A stretch of 64,000 nucleotides of DNA from an uncultured Oscillospiraceae bacterium (GCA_900554335.1 USGT01000006.1:1-64000), one strand, 5' to 3'. Counted from the first letter of the stretch, positions 1 through 8,912 are shown. Notes: generated by a model from the sequence alone, not told the origin. Made by a program: numbers and translations.

Positions 1-55
1 GAGCGCCACCTTGCCAAGGTGGAGGTAGCGGGTTCGAGCCCCGTCATCCGCTCCA
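1..55 (+). tRNA. tRNA-Gly(GCC), 5' end cut by the window edge
   Basis: The anticodon arm has loop TTGCCAA (anticodon GCC). It is followed by a complete T arm (GGTTCGAGCC) and the 3' acceptor strand CATCCGC, discriminator T and encoded CCA. The 5' acceptor strand and D arm lie before base 1. Confidence 0.93.
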
Positions 56-67
56 GTTTTTTTATAT

Positions 68-142
<75 letters not shown>

Positions 143-168
143 ATTTTTTTAAAAACAGGAGCTTAAGT

Positions 169-411
169 TTGAGGCTTTTTAATATAGGCTTTGGAAATTA
201 TATTGCGCTTGATAGGTTAGTGAGTGTTCTTAGTGTTGACTCCGCACCTATAAAGCGCCTTATACATATAGCCAAAGAAAAAAATGTTTTAATTGATTCC
301 ACTTGCGGGAGAAAGACAGGGTCTGTTTTAATTATGGACACCGGTCATGTTGTGCTTTCTGCGCTTAGCGCGGAGGTTATTTTTGGCAAGATTGACAAAG
401 AAGAATCTTAA
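169..411 (+). CDS. remA: RemA/DUF370 family DNA-binding regulator
   Basis: The 80-residue product starts MRLFNIGFGNYIALDR and contains the family signatures SAPIKRLI and GRKTGSVLIMD. In Bacillus, RemA is a DNA-binding activator of biofilm-matrix and osmoprotection genes. The open frame extends upstream through tRNA-Cys, but TTG at 169 is preceded by AGGAGC and matches the family N-terminus, so it is the chosen start. remA directly before gmk and rpoZ is the usual Firmicute order. The target genes in this organism are unknown. Confidence 0.88.
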   Translation: MRLFNIGFGNYIALDRLVSVLSVDSAPIKRLIHIAKEKNVLIDSTCGRKTGSVLIMDTGHVVLSALSAEVIFGKIDKEES

Positions 412-435
412 TAATTAATTTTGAGGAGTTAGTTT

Positions 436-1044
436 ATGAGTAGAGGGTTTTTAATAGTTTTTTCGGGTCCTTCCGGAGTAGGAAAGGGTTCTTTGATGAG
501 TAAAATCATTGGCAGAAGAAAAAACTTGAAACTATCTACATCCTACACAACTCGTGAGCCGCGCGAAGGTGAAATTGATGGCGAAGATTATTATTTTGTA
601 AAAAAAGAAAAATTTCTTGAGTTAGCTAAAAATGGCGAAATGCTTGAATATGCCGAATATTGCGGTAACTATTATGGCACGCCGAAGAGCCTTGTTGAAA
701 AAGAGCTTGAAAAGGGCAACAACGTCATTTTGGAAATAGAGGTTCAGGGCGGCAAGCAAATTCTTGATAATTACCCTGAAGCCGTTGGCGTTTTCATTAT
801 TCCTCCTTCAGTTCGCGAGCTTTACAGGCGCCTTATAAATCGCGCTTCGGACACTGAAGAAGTGATTACAAAAAGAGTTGAAGAATCGAAAAGAGAAATT
901 GAATTTGCGAAGTACTACGATTATGTGGTTACTAATGAGTGTGTTGAAGAATGTGCCAGCAACGTTTTGAAGATCATTGATGCTCAGTCTATGAAGTTTA
1001 AATACATGAAACCTAAAATCGAGGAGGTCTTAGAAAATGCTTAA
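436..1044 (+). CDS. gmk: Guanylate kinase
   Basis: This 202-residue enzyme phosphorylates GMP or dGMP to the diphosphate with ATP in the cytosol. The P-loop FSGPSGVGKGS is at residues 9-19. The GMP-binding segment STSYTTREPREGE and the later YYGTPKS are intact. Length is normal for the family. GAGGAG lies before the ATG. The 3' end overlaps rpoZ by 8 bases, which implies translational coupling. Confidence 0.97.
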   Translation: MSRGFLIVFSGPSGVGKGSLMSKIIGRRKNLKLSTSYTTREPREGEIDGEDYYFVKKEKFLELAKNGEMLEYAEYCGNYYGTPKSLVEKELEKGNNVILEIEVQGGKQILDNYPEAVGVFIIPPSVRELYRRLINRASDTEEVITKRVEESKREIEFAKYYDYVVTNECVEECASNVLKIIDAQSMKFKYMKPKIEEVLENA

Positions 1045-1234
1045 GTTGCCTGTAAAAGACATGATTGAAGGCCGCATGAACAATTATCCGCTTGTTGTTG
1101 CGGTTGCAAAGCGTGCAAGAGAAATAACTGATGAAATAATTGAAACCGGAAGTATAGTAACGGAGAAACCCGTTAAAATTGCTTACGAAGAAATCAGAGA
1201 CGGGGAATATGAGGTTTTTGACCCTGAAGCTTAA
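1037..1234 (+). CDS. rpoZ: RNA polymerase omega subunit
   Basis: The 65-residue omega subunit promotes RNA polymerase assembly. It shows the family pattern NNYPLVVAVAKRAREI followed by KPVKIAYEEI. The start sits inside the gmk 3' end after GAGGAGG. A strong terminator follows, so remA-gmk-rpoZ ends here rather than reading into the next gene. Confidence 0.95.
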   Translation: MLKLPVKDMIEGRMNNYPLVVAVAKRAREITDEIIETGSIVTEKPVKIAYEEIRDGEYEVFDPEA

Positions 1235-1244
1235 CATATTTGAG

Positions 1245-1287
1245 CGTACAGTTTAGATTAAATTTATCTAGATTGTACGTTTTTTTC
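1245..1287 (+). terminator. Rho-independent terminator after rpoZ
   Basis: CGTACAGTTTAGA pairs, with G-U pairs, with TCTAGATTGTACG across a short loop. A run of seven T follows. Confidence 0.88.
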
Positions 1288-1316
1288 TTGACACAGTTTA
1301 TTTTATGTAATATAAT
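1288..1316 (+). promoter_or_regulatory. Sigma-A promoter for the 1356 gene and priA
   Basis: Perfect consensus: TTGACA at 1288-1293, a 17-base spacer and TATAAT at 1311-1316. It directly abuts the rpoZ terminator. Transcription would start near 1323. Confidence 0.88.
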
Positions 1317-1355
1317 GATGGGCAAGTTTTGAAGATTAGGGAAGGATGTGCAGAT

Positions 1356-2516
1356 ATGATTGATAACAGTAATGTGGAATTAAATGAATGCCCTATTAAA
1401 AGCTATAAGATTCCGAAACTTGCATATACTAAGCAAAGGAAATCTAGCGGTGTAGCTGTAATAAGTCTTGAAAAAATAATGATATCATATTGGAACTATC
1501 TCAAAGATTTAGAAAAATTTTCTAGTTCTCACAGCGGTGATTATTCAGTTAAAATGGCGATTAACTTCCTTAGAATTAAAAAACATAAAAGTTATTTAAA
1601 AAAATGCTATAGCGAGTACAAATTAAATAGAGGAGATACTAAAAAAGTTAAAGAAATTGCCATAAAATTTAGTGGTTCTGCAGGTGCTTCTAGCAGCGGA
1701 ACTTTCGCAAACTTTTTCCAGGCGATAATGAGGATAAAATTACCTCTTATGACTATTGATGAATTTCTTAAAAAAGATAAAAATTTGTTTAAAAAGCTCC
1801 TTGAAGGCGATTCAAATGTTTCGAAAGAAATTAGAGATAAGGTGATAGGTGCACAAAATGAATTTTTTAAATTTGCAGATAAAAGCAAAATATCGAAAAA
1901 ACCTGACAAAGAATTTTTTGAGCATTTTAAAAATCTTTATAAATTGTCTTTAGATATGCCTATGGTGGTTGATAAATCCATTGGGAATTTAAGCGAAGAT
2001 TTGAACTGCATTTGTAGGGGCAAATTTAAACTTAGTTTAAAAAGCAAAATAAAATCTAAAATAAACAAAAGCCTTGAAAGTCACGGGAAAAAGGGAAAAG
2101 AGACTTTTGTTAGAATATTTTTGAGTAAAATTGAAGATTTTGAAGATAGAGTAGAAAAGGTGTTTAGAGATAACAAAATCGGCAGGGAATATCTAAATTT
2201 AGAACAGCAGAAAAATTTTAATTTAGATAAGCCTCAAATTTTTTACAAAAAGCTAACAACTTTTGATGAATGTTTGAATTTTTCGAATATCAAAAATAAG
2301 AAAAAAGAAGATAGAATGGAAAAATATTTTAGCGATGTGTATGAATATATAGATGAAATACTCAAACTTAAAGGAGCTAGCGTATCAGAAAAAATTGAAG
2401 TGAAAAACCCTATAATTAATATTCAAAAAGATTACAATAAATTTGTTGATGAAATTCAAAAGAAAGCTTTGCTAGGCCCTAAATATTTAAGTGAATGGAA
2501 TAAAAAGAATAAATGA
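1356..2516 (+). CDS. Unknown lysine-rich cytosolic protein between rpoZ and priA
   Basis: I do not recognise a family for this 386-residue protein. It is rich in Lys, Phe and Asn, has no signal peptide or membrane segment, and is predicted mostly helical. An earlier TTG at 1329 keeps the frame open, but the promoter places transcription start near 1323 and GGGAAGGA precedes the ATG at 1356, so 1356 is chosen. It overlaps the priA start (ATGA), so the pair is probably translationally coupled. In most Clostridia rpoZ is followed directly by priA, so this looks like an insertion into a conserved locus. Base composition is more AT-rich than priA. Confidence 0.75.
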   Translation: MIDNSNVELNECPIKSYKIPKLAYTKQRKSSGVAVISLEKIMISYWNYLKDLEKFSSSHSGDYSVKMAINFLRIKKHKSYLKKCYSEYKLNRGDTKKVKEIAIKFSGSAGASSSGTFANFFQAIMRIKLPLMTIDEFLKKDKNLFKKLLEGDSNVSKEIRDKVIGAQNEFFKFADKSKISKKPDKEFFEHFKNLYKLSLDMPMVVDKSIGNLSEDLNCICRGKFKLSLKSKIKSKINKSLESHGKKGKETFVRIFLSKIEDFEDRVEKVFRDNKIGREYLNLEQQKNFNLDKPQIFYKKLTTFDECLNFSNIKNKKKEDRMEKYFSDVYEYIDEILKLKGASVSEKIEVKNPIINIQKDYNKFVDEIQKKALLGPKYLSEWNKKNK

Positions 2517-4921
2517 TAAAAACTGCATTGATTGCAATTAGCAAGATAAATTATCTAAACGATGTGCTTTATAGCTATAAAATTCCCGAAGGCATAAGCG
2601 AGAACCTTCAGCCTGGGCAAAGGGTAGTTGTTCCTTTTGGAAAAAGCAATTTTAAGCGCCAGGGAATGGTCATGGAAATTAGCAATATAGCTGAAAATCA
2701 AGCAAATTTAAAAAGCGTTTGTTCCGTGCTGGATGATGCGCCGGTTGTTTCGGAAGAAATGCTTGGCATTATAAAATGGATTAAAGAAAGCTGTTTTTGC
2801 ACTTATTACGATGCCATAAATGCTGTGGTTCCAAAAGAAATTGGCGGAAAAATTAAAGGTGTTCAGTACTTTTTGGCTGAGCATTGTGAAAACTTAAGCG
2901 AAGAAGAAAAAATTTTTTTGGAAGAAATTTCTTTGCTTGATTCTTTTTGCTCAAATGACCTCAAAAATTTGAAAATTAAGAATTATACCAAGATTTTGAA
3001 TGCTTTAATTCAAAAAGGTGTCATTGCTGAAAAGATTAACGTTTCAAAGAGCACGAAAGAAAAGAAACCGGATTTACTAGCTGTGAACCCGGAATTTTCT
3101 GCTGGAAATAAAAAACTTTCGAGGAAACAAGCTGAAGTTTTTGAATTTTTAAAGGGCAAAAGCCCGATGAGCATCAAAGAAATTTGCAGGATTACAGGCG
3201 CCAGCCGAAGCGTTTTGAATTCACTTGTTGAAAAAAATGCTGTTTTGAAAGTTTGCGAAACTAGCGTTGTACATTCGAGAAATGTTGAAACAAAGCTTAA
3301 CCCTGAGCAAGAAAATATTTTCGAAAAAATGCTTGAGCTTCACAAAAAAGGGGAGTTTAGCGTCTCGCTTTTGCATGGAGTTACAGGCAGCGGCAAGACC
3401 CATGTTATTTTAAAATTAATAGACGAAGTTTTGGCTTCGGGGAAAAGCGTTATATTTTTGGTTCCTGAAATTGCGCTTACTATGCAGTTCATTGAGATTT
3501 TTTCTTCGAGATATAAAGAAAAGCTCGCCGTGATTCACAGCGGTGTTGCCGGTTCGCAGAGGGTGAAAGCCTGGGAAAGAATTAAAAATGGTGAGGTTAG
3601 CATTGTTATCGGCGCAAGGAGCGCTATTTTCGCGCCTTTTGAAAACCTAGGCCTTGTGGTTATTGACGAAGAGCATGAATTTACTTATAAATCCGAATCC
3701 GCTCCACGTTTTGACGCTAGGCAAGTGGCTAAGTGCCGCTGCAAATTTCACGGCTGCATGATGATTCTTTCTTCTGCGACGCCTTCGCTTGAAAGCTATT
3801 ATATGGCCAAAACTGGGAAATATAATCTTTTTAAACTCAAAAATAGATACAAAAATTTGAGCCTACCGCAAACGCAAATTGTTGACATAAGCGGAAGATT
3901 CAGCAGCGAAGGGCAGGTTCTTTTCAGCTCGGAACTTATAGATGCAGTTGAAAAAACGATTAAAAATGGAAACCAAGCGATAATTCTTTTGAACAGGCGC
4001 GGGTTTAACACGTTTGTGAAGTGCCAAGCTTGCGGCGAAGTGCAGATGTGCCCGCATTGCAGCGTCTCGCTTAACTATCATAAATCAGATGAAAAACTCC
4101 TTTGCCATTACTGCGGATATTCAAGAAGCATGCTCGAAAAATGCCTGTTTTGCGGCGAAAAAAAGCTTTCTTACCTTGGGTTTGGCACGCAAAGAGCCGA
4201 GTTTCAGCTCCAGGAGCTTTTGCCGGAAGCAAGAATTTTGAGGCTTGATTCTGACACTAAACTGAGCGACAAACAAGAAATCATAAAAGATTTTGAAAAC
4301 GGGAAATACGATGTTTTAATAGGAACGCAGATGATTTCAAAGGGGTTTAATTTCCCGAATGTTACTTTGGTTGGAATATTAATGGCGGATCAATATCTTT
4401 ACAGCGGCGACTTCAGAGGAAGCGAAAAAACCTTTTCTTTGATAACTCAAACCATCGGCAGAGCGGGAAGATATGCCCCCGGAGGCAAAGCTATAATTCA
4501 GACTTTCTCGCCTGAAAACAGCGTTTTAAATTTCGCTGCAAATCAAGATTACGAAGCCTTTTATGAAGAAGAAATAGCTCTTAGAAAGCTAATGCTCACG
4601 CCGCCCTTTGCGGATATTTGCCTTGTTTCGTTTAAGGCTGTGAGCAAAAATCTTGCGTTTGACGCCTGCAAAATATTTTTTGAAAAACTCGTTTTGCTTT
4701 CGAAAGAAAAATATAGCGATTTACCACTCAGGATTTTCCCGCCTGCAAGCGCAAGCATCGAAAAAGTGGCAAATCACTATAGATTTAAAATAATTATAAA
4801 GTGTAGGAGCACGAAGCGCTTTAGAAGCATGATAAACGAAGCTATGATGAGCTTTAAACCGCTGAATGAGTTTAAAAATGTTTCGATAATTGCAGATATT
4901 AATCCTTTAGCGATTTTATAA
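2513..4921 (+). CDS. priA: Primosomal protein N' (replication restart helicase PriA)
   Basis: 802-residue superfamily 2 DNA helicase that reloads the replisome at stalled forks. The N-terminal 3'-DNA-binding domain begins LIAISKINYLNDVLYSYKI. Walker A GVTGSGKTHV lies near residue 290, followed by the DEEH box (VIDEEHEFTYK). The zinc-binding strand-separation module carries paired CxxC motifs (CQACGEVQMCPHC, CHYCGY, CLFCGE), followed by helicase motifs V and VI (GTQMISKGFNFPNV, QTIGRAGR). Length is normal. Its start overlaps the upstream gene and its end overlaps mtnN tail to tail. Confidence 0.97.
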   Translation: MIKTALIAISKINYLNDVLYSYKIPEGISENLQPGQRVVVPFGKSNFKRQGMVMEISNIAENQANLKSVCSVLDDAPVVSEEMLGIIKWIKESCFCTYYDAINAVVPKEIGGKIKGVQYFLAEHCENLSEEEKIFLEEISLLDSFCSNDLKNLKIKNYTKILNALIQKGVIAEKINVSKSTKEKKPDLLAVNPEFSAGNKKLSRKQAEVFEFLKGKSPMSIKEICRITGASRSVLNSLVEKNAVLKVCETSVVHSRNVETKLNPEQENIFEKMLELHKKGEFSVSLLHGVTGSGKTHVILKLIDEVLASGKSVIFLVPEIALTMQFIEIFSSRYKEKLAVIHSGVAGSQRVKAWERIKNGEVSIVIGARSAIFAPFENLGLVVIDEEHEFTYKSESAPRFDARQVAKCRCKFHGCMMILSSATPSLESYYMAKTGKYNLFKLKNRYKNLSLPQTQIVDISGRFSSEGQVLFSSELIDAVEKTIKNGNQAIILLNRRGFNTFVKCQACGEVQMCPHCSVSLNYHKSDEKLLCHYCGYSRSMLEKCLFCGEKKLSYLGFGTQRAEFQLQELLPEARILRLDSDTKLSDKQEIIKDFENGKYDVLIGTQMISKGFNFPNVTLVGILMADQYLYSGDFRGSEKTFSLITQTIGRAGRYAPGGKAIIQTFSPENSVLNFAANQDYEAFYEEEIALRKLMLTPPFADICLVSFKAVSKNLAFDACKIFFEKLVLLSKEKYSDLPLRIFPPASASIEKVANHYRFKIIIKCRSTKRFRSMINEAMMSFKPLNEFKNVSIIADINPLAIL

Positions 4922-5597
4922 ATTTCTTCAAAAGCTTAGCGGCATTTTCTGAAGATTTTTTCAAAAAAGAATAAAAATCAACATGAGAGCTATTGTCAGC
5001 GCTGTCTGAAATAGTTCTTATTATTCCGAAAGGAACCTTGGCAAGAAAGCACGTTTGAGCAATGCTTCCGGCTTCCATTTCGCAGGCAAGGCCGCCGAAT
5101 TCTTTTTTAAGGCTGCTAATTTTTTCTTTTGAATTAATGAATTGGTCGCCGGTTAGGATTGTCCCGCTGTAAAATTTGCTTTCAGGTATTTCCTCGCTGC
5201 ATTTTAAAAGTTTTTCTCTTACCCATGGAGTAGTTTTAATTTCCACGGAACCAATCCCGCTGATTTCGCCTTTTTTTCGGTTAGGAAATGCAGAAATGTC
5301 AAAATCATGCTGGATTAAAGCCTCGGCGATAACTCCATCCGAGATTTTGAGCTTTGGGTCTATCGCTCCGGCAACGCCAATGTTTAAAACCAAAGAGGGC
5401 TTGAACTTCATTATGAGGCTTTGGGTGCAAATGGCCGCGTGAACCTTCCCGACGCCGCAAAGAGCCACGGTGCAGCTTTTATTTTCAATTCTGCCCTTTG
5501 CTATTTTAAAATAGCTAAGCTCTGAGAAAACCGGCTCTTCCATGAGCTTAACAACTTCATTAAATTCTTCTTGCATTGCGCAAATAATAACAATCAT
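4899..5597 (-). CDS. mtnN: 5'-methylthioadenosine/S-adenosylhomocysteine nucleosidase
   Basis: 232-residue cytosolic enzyme that cleaves adenine from MTA and SAH. This recycles methionine and supplies the precursor of autoinducer-2 where luxS is present. Family motifs seen: MIVIICAMQEEF at the start (catalytic Glu region), NIGVAGAI for ligand binding, ACEMEAGSIAQ (methylthio and ribose pocket) and the late RTISDSAD with the catalytic Asp. The 3' end overlaps priA convergently by 23 bases. Confidence 0.95.
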   Translation of the reverse strand: MIVIICAMQEEFNEVVKLMEEPVFSELSYFKIAKGRIENKSCTVALCGVGKVHAAICTQSLIMKFKPSLVLNIGVAGAIDPKLKISDGVIAEALIQHDFDISAFPNRKKGEISGIGSVEIKTTPWVREKLLKCSEEIPESKFYSGTILTGDQFINSKEKISSLKKEFGGLACEMEAGSIAQTCFLAKVPFGIIRTISDSADNSSHVDFYSFLKKSSENAAKLLKKFIKSLKD

Positions 5598-5700
5598 ACT
5601 TCAGTCTCCGTTTTTAAGAATATTTTACATGTGATTCCACATACTAAGCTTAACACAAGAATTTTATTAAGTAAAATTTTTAAAGAAAGGGGACTCGGCT

Positions 5701-6057
5701 ATGGAATATGTTTGGGCCTTTTTAGTGGGAGGAATAATCTGCCTTTTGGCGCAAATACTAATTGACAAAACAAACATGACTCCGGCCAGAATCTTGGTTT
5801 TGCTTGTTGTTACGGGCGTGGTTTTGACAGCCCTTGGAGTTTACGAGCCGCTTGTTAAATTCGCTGGTGCGGGGGCAACCGTTCCGCTTTGCGGGTTTGG
5901 CTATTTGATGGCTAAAGGCGTTGTTGAAGCGATTCAAAAGCAAGGATTTTTAGGCGTTATTTCAGGAGGATTAACAGCAGGAGCAGCGGGAATTTCGGCG
6001 GCGGTTTTGTGCGGTTATATTGCGGCGCTTTTTTCTAAATCTCAGGATAAATCTTAA
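5701..6057 (+). CDS. spoVAE: Stage V sporulation protein AE (SpoVAE/SpoVAEb family)
   Basis: 118-residue membrane protein with about four hydrophobic segments and the family core PLVKFAGAGATVPLCGFG. SpoVA proteins form the channel that moves Ca-dipicolinate into the forespore and out during germination. AAAGGGG precedes the ATG. It stands alone, with a terminator straight after it. spoVAC is 27 kb away and spoVAD is not in the window, unlike the usual spoVAC-AD-AE operon. Confidence 0.9.
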   Translation: MEYVWAFLVGGIICLLAQILIDKTNMTPARILVLLVVTGVVLTALGVYEPLVKFAGAGATVPLCGFGYLMAKGVVEAIQKQGFLGVISGGLTAGAAGISAAVLCGYIAALFSKSQDKS

Positions 6058-6063
6058 AACTCA

Positions 6064-6100
6064 TTCAAGCAGAGTAAAAATACTTTGCTTGGATTTTTTC
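6064..6100 (+). terminator. Terminator after spoVAE
   Basis: TCAAGCAGAGTA pairs with TACTTTGCTTGG (one G-U pair) over a short A-rich loop, followed by ATTTTTTC. Its 3' arm overlaps the -35 region of the rsmA promoter. Confidence 0.8.
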
Positions 6101-6118
6101 TTGCAAAAATGATATAAT
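6089..6118 (+). promoter_or_regulatory. Promoter for rsmA
   Basis: TTGGAT at 6089-6094 and TATAAT at 6113-6118 with an 18-base spacer. The -35 is weak and the -10 perfect. Confidence 0.65.
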
Positions 6119-6145
6119 CAAAGAAAAACTTTAAGGAGAAACATT

Positions 6146-7006
6146 TTGGAAGATTTATCAAATGCAAAGGTTGTTAAAAAAATAATTTCTGAAAATGATT
6201 TTAAATTTTCGAAGAGCCTTGGCCAGAATTTTATTGTTGACCCTTTTGTTTGCCCGCAAATGGCTGAATCTTGCGGCGAAAGCGACGGAATAATTGAGGT
6301 CGGCCCGGGAATTGGCACGCTTACGGCTGAGCTTGCAAAAAGGTTTAAAAAAGTGGTTTCGGTTGAACTTGACAAGAGGCTTATTCCTATTTTAAAAGAA
6401 AATTTGAAAGATTTTTCTAATTCCGAAATAATTTACGGCGACATTTTAAAAACGGATTTATCAAAAATAATAAAAGAAAATCTTACTGGCTGCGAAAAAG
6501 TCAGCGTTTGCGCCAATTTGCCTTATTACATAACTTCTGAAGTTATAATGCACATTTTGGAAAGCGAGTTTGAAATAAATTCAATCGTGGTTATGGTTCA
6601 AAAAGAAGCGGCGGAAAGAATCTGCGCAGAGCCTGGCACGAGGAAATCAGGCGCGATAAGCCTTGCAGTTAGATATTTCGGCGAGCCGGAAATTCTTTTC
6701 GACGTTAATAAAACTTGCTTCATGCCAGTTCCGGCGGTGGATTCAAGCGTTATTAGAATTAAAATAAGCGGCGAAAACAGAAAAGATATTAAAAATAAAA
6801 ACTCTTTTTTCAAAATTGTTAAAGCGGCTTTTTCGCAAAGAAGAAAAAACATTCTCAATTCGCTTAGCTCTGGGCTTAAAATGCCTAAAAATGAAGTTGA
6901 AAACTTGCTTGCTTCTGCCCAAGTAGCGCAAAATTTGAGGGCTGAAAACCTTAAGCTAGATGATTTCGTGAAGCTTTCAAACGAGCTTGATTTAATTTTG
7001 AAATAA
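6146..7006 (+). CDS. rsmA: 16S rRNA dimethyladenosine transferase (KsgA/RsmA)
   Basis: 286-residue SAM-dependent methyltransferase that dimethylates two adjacent adenines in the 3' helix of 16S rRNA during small-subunit maturation. Motifs: KSLGQNFIVD, the SAM loop EVGPGIGTLT, SVELDKRL and the catalytic NLPYYITSEV (NxPY). PVPAVDSSVIRI and FSQRRKNILNSL are typical for the C-terminal half. The TTG start has AAGGAG 8 bases upstream. Confidence 0.96.
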   Translation: MEDLSNAKVVKKIISENDFKFSKSLGQNFIVDPFVCPQMAESCGESDGIIEVGPGIGTLTAELAKRFKKVVSVELDKRLIPILKENLKDFSNSEIIYGDILKTDLSKIIKENLTGCEKVSVCANLPYYITSEVIMHILESEFEINSIVVMVQKEAAERICAEPGTRKSGAISLAVRYFGEPEILFDVNKTCFMPVPAVDSSVIRIKISGENRKDIKNKNSFFKIVKAAFSQRRKNILNSLSSGLKMPKNEVENLLASAQVAQNLRAENLKLDDFVKLSNELDLILK

Positions 7007-7088
7007 AAAGTTTCTTTTCGCAAAAGTTTCTGCTAAAATATTAAAGCAGGCGAAAGCCAGAGTTTTAAGCCAGTAGGGAGGCACGAAA

Positions 7089-7325
7089 ATGAACAGCGAT
7101 TCAGTTAGCGAACTTAAAAAAATTCTTGAAGAAGATTCTTTCGGCGAAAGAAAAAATAGCCCTCAGAAGTGGTCCGGTTTCGTTGAAAGCACGGTTGTGA
7201 ATTTCTTTGAAGAATATAAAATGGAAAAGCTTTCGATTGAAGACGGCAACGGCAACAGGGCAAAGCTTTCAAGAACTAAAGACAACTCCATTAAAATTCA
7301 GTATTTGTCAACAGTGCTTATGTAA
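7089..7325 (+). CDS. Small hypothetical protein (78 aa)
   Basis: Short charged protein, unrecognised, with no membrane segment or signal peptide. TAGGGAGG lies 6 bases before ATG and a terminator follows the stop, so it reads as a genuine gene. It may share a transcript with rsmA, 82 bases upstream, or have its own promoter. No function can be assigned. Confidence 0.7.
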   Translation: MNSDSVSELKKILEEDSFGERKNSPQKWSGFVESTVVNFFEEYKMEKLSIEDGNGNRAKLSRTKDNSIKIQYLSTVLM

Positions 7326-7337
7326 TTAAGCTTTTAG

Positions 7338-7366
7338 CCATCGGTTAATCCGGTGGTTTTATTTTT
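7338..7366 (+). terminator. Terminator after the 78-aa gene
   Basis: CCATCGG, loop TTAAT, CCGGTGG, then TTTTATTTTTATT. Confidence 0.82.
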
Positions 7367-7377
7367 ATTATAAGTAT

Positions 7378-7406
7378 TTGACAAAAATTTAAAAAATATA
7401 TATTAT
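7378..7406 (+). promoter_or_regulatory. Promoter for the Nif11-leader protein
   Basis: TTGACA at 7378-7383, a 17-base spacer and TATTAT at 7401-7406. Confidence 0.82.
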
Positions 7407-7445
7407 ATAAATATTTCATTTACACAATTAAAAGGAGGTTTGATC

Positions 7446-8906
7446 GTGAATAGTGAAATAAAAAAATTTTGCTCTTTTTTGGAAAATAATGCGCAAGCTT
7501 TAAAAGAATTAAAAAGTGAAATAGCGGCAAAAATCAAAGACGAAAATGCCGTTTATGCGCACATTATTTCAAAAGCAAAAGAAAATGGGTTTAATTTCAC
7601 TTATGATGACGTGAAAAATTATGAAAAAAATTTAAATGAATTATCCGGCGAACAATTAACTGAAGTGACAGGAGGAGTATCAATGAAAAAAGGTGCAGTG
7701 GGCAGTTTGCTTTCTTTAATAACGTTTTTAACTCCGCCGGCAGCTTTTGCAAACGGCGAAAATCTTTATGAAATCCCCGGCAGTTCTTATGTTTTACCTT
7801 TAAAAATGGAGAATGAAAATCAATTTGATTTAATTTCTTATTTAAAAGATGCTGAAATTTCTAAGGCTCAAAACGAGGCTTTTAAAATTACTAACGAAAA
7901 GTCTTCTGAAGTTGGCTCAAATGTGGCTTTTTCTGATGAAATAAGCAGCGACAGATATTATGAATTAGCTAAATTTCTTGGCGAAGCAATTAAAGTTGGC
8001 AGAACTGAGGTTGAAAAAAAGCTGGATTTAGCTGTGCAAAATGGCGATTTGCCTATTAAAGAATTCACTTTAAATCAAATTAACGCGCAGCGCTTAAAGT
8101 TAAGTAAATCGGAGGGGAAGAACCCTTTGTTTGAAATAGTAAAAGGCATTGACGCTTTAAAATTAAGCGAAAGCGCAGAAGATTTCAGCATCGTGCAGGT
8201 TGCGAGCCAGTTTAATGCGCTTGAATCAATGTCCGAAAATCCAACCGCTGTTAAATACTGGATTTATGATAAAACTCAAGGCCCAAGAGCTTCTTTGCAA
8301 GCAGTTGCTGCTGCTAAACACCGCGAATCCGCTGATTTACAAAATAAATTGCCGGATGCAATTAAAGAATTGCTCGAAAAATGCCGTTTGAAAGATGGAA
8401 GAAAAATTTTGGTAAAATACCCAAACTTATACAAAAATGGGTATTTGCAGCTTTTGGAAGTTAAATCTATTGATGATTTGAAAACTTTAAAAGACTTTTT
8501 GAAAAGTAATATTGGCGAGTTTAAATTCCTTTCTCAGTGGGTGAAATGCGAAAGAACCGGCAAAAAGCAGCTGCAAGTTTTCAGCGCGGCTCCTTCATTT
8601 CAAGGCGACTATGTTGACTGGAATAAAAACGACGAAAAAACTAATCTTCTTAAAGAAATTTGCGATATTATAGTTTCAAATGAATATGAATCAATCGCAA
8701 AGGCGGCTGCAATCAGGGCGCACGAAACGAGCAAGAGCGTTTCGCTTCACTTAACTTTGGTGGGGCAGGGGGCTTTTAATAATCCGCCGGAAGTAATAAA
8801 AAATTCAATGCAAAAAGTGAAAAAAGAGCTCGAAAGCATCGACGTTAAAGTTTATTTGCATGGTTACCATAAAAACGATTGCCAAAAATGGAAAGATGTT
8901 ATTTAA
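7446..8906 (+). CDS. Large protein with a Nif11-type double-glycine leader and a macrodomain/PARG-like region
   Basis: 486-residue product. GTG at 7446 is chosen because AAAGGAGG ends 7 bases before it; the alternative TTG at 7440 is too close. Residues 1-77 look like a Nif11-type leader, ending LSGEQLTEVTGG. A hydrophobic stretch follows (SLLSLITFLTPPAAFA, about residues 87-102) that looks like a signal peptide. Within the body, QVASQFNALE (from residue 251), DKTQGPRAS and HLTLVGQGAFNNPPEVI (from about 435) recall ADP-ribose-binding macrodomain/PARG-like enzymes; this is recalled family resemblance, not a search result. It has its own promoter and terminator. The inferred role is an exported enzyme acting on ADP-ribosylated targets. 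Leader call good, enzymatic call tentative. Confidence 0.6.
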   Translation: MNSEIKKFCSFLENNAQALKELKSEIAAKIKDENAVYAHIISKAKENGFNFTYDDVKNYEKNLNELSGEQLTEVTGGVSMKKGAVGSLLSLITFLTPPAAFANGENLYEIPGSSYVLPLKMENENQFDLISYLKDAEISKAQNEAFKITNEKSSEVGSNVAFSDEISSDRYYELAKFLGEAIKVGRTEVEKKLDLAVQNGDLPIKEFTLNQINAQRLKLSKSEGKNPLFEIVKGIDALKLSESAEDFSIVQVASQFNALESMSENPTAVKYWIYDKTQGPRASLQAVAAAKHRESADLQNKLPDAIKELLEKCRLKDGRKILVKYPNLYKNGYLQLLEVKSIDDLKTLKDFLKSNIGEFKFLSQWVKCERTGKKQLQVFSAAPSFQGDYVDWNKNDEKTNLLKEICDIIVSNEYESIAKAAAIRAHETSKSVSLHLTLVGQGAFNNPPEVIKNSMQKVKKELESIDVKVYLHGYHKNDCQKWKDVI

Positions 8907-8912
8907 AAAATT

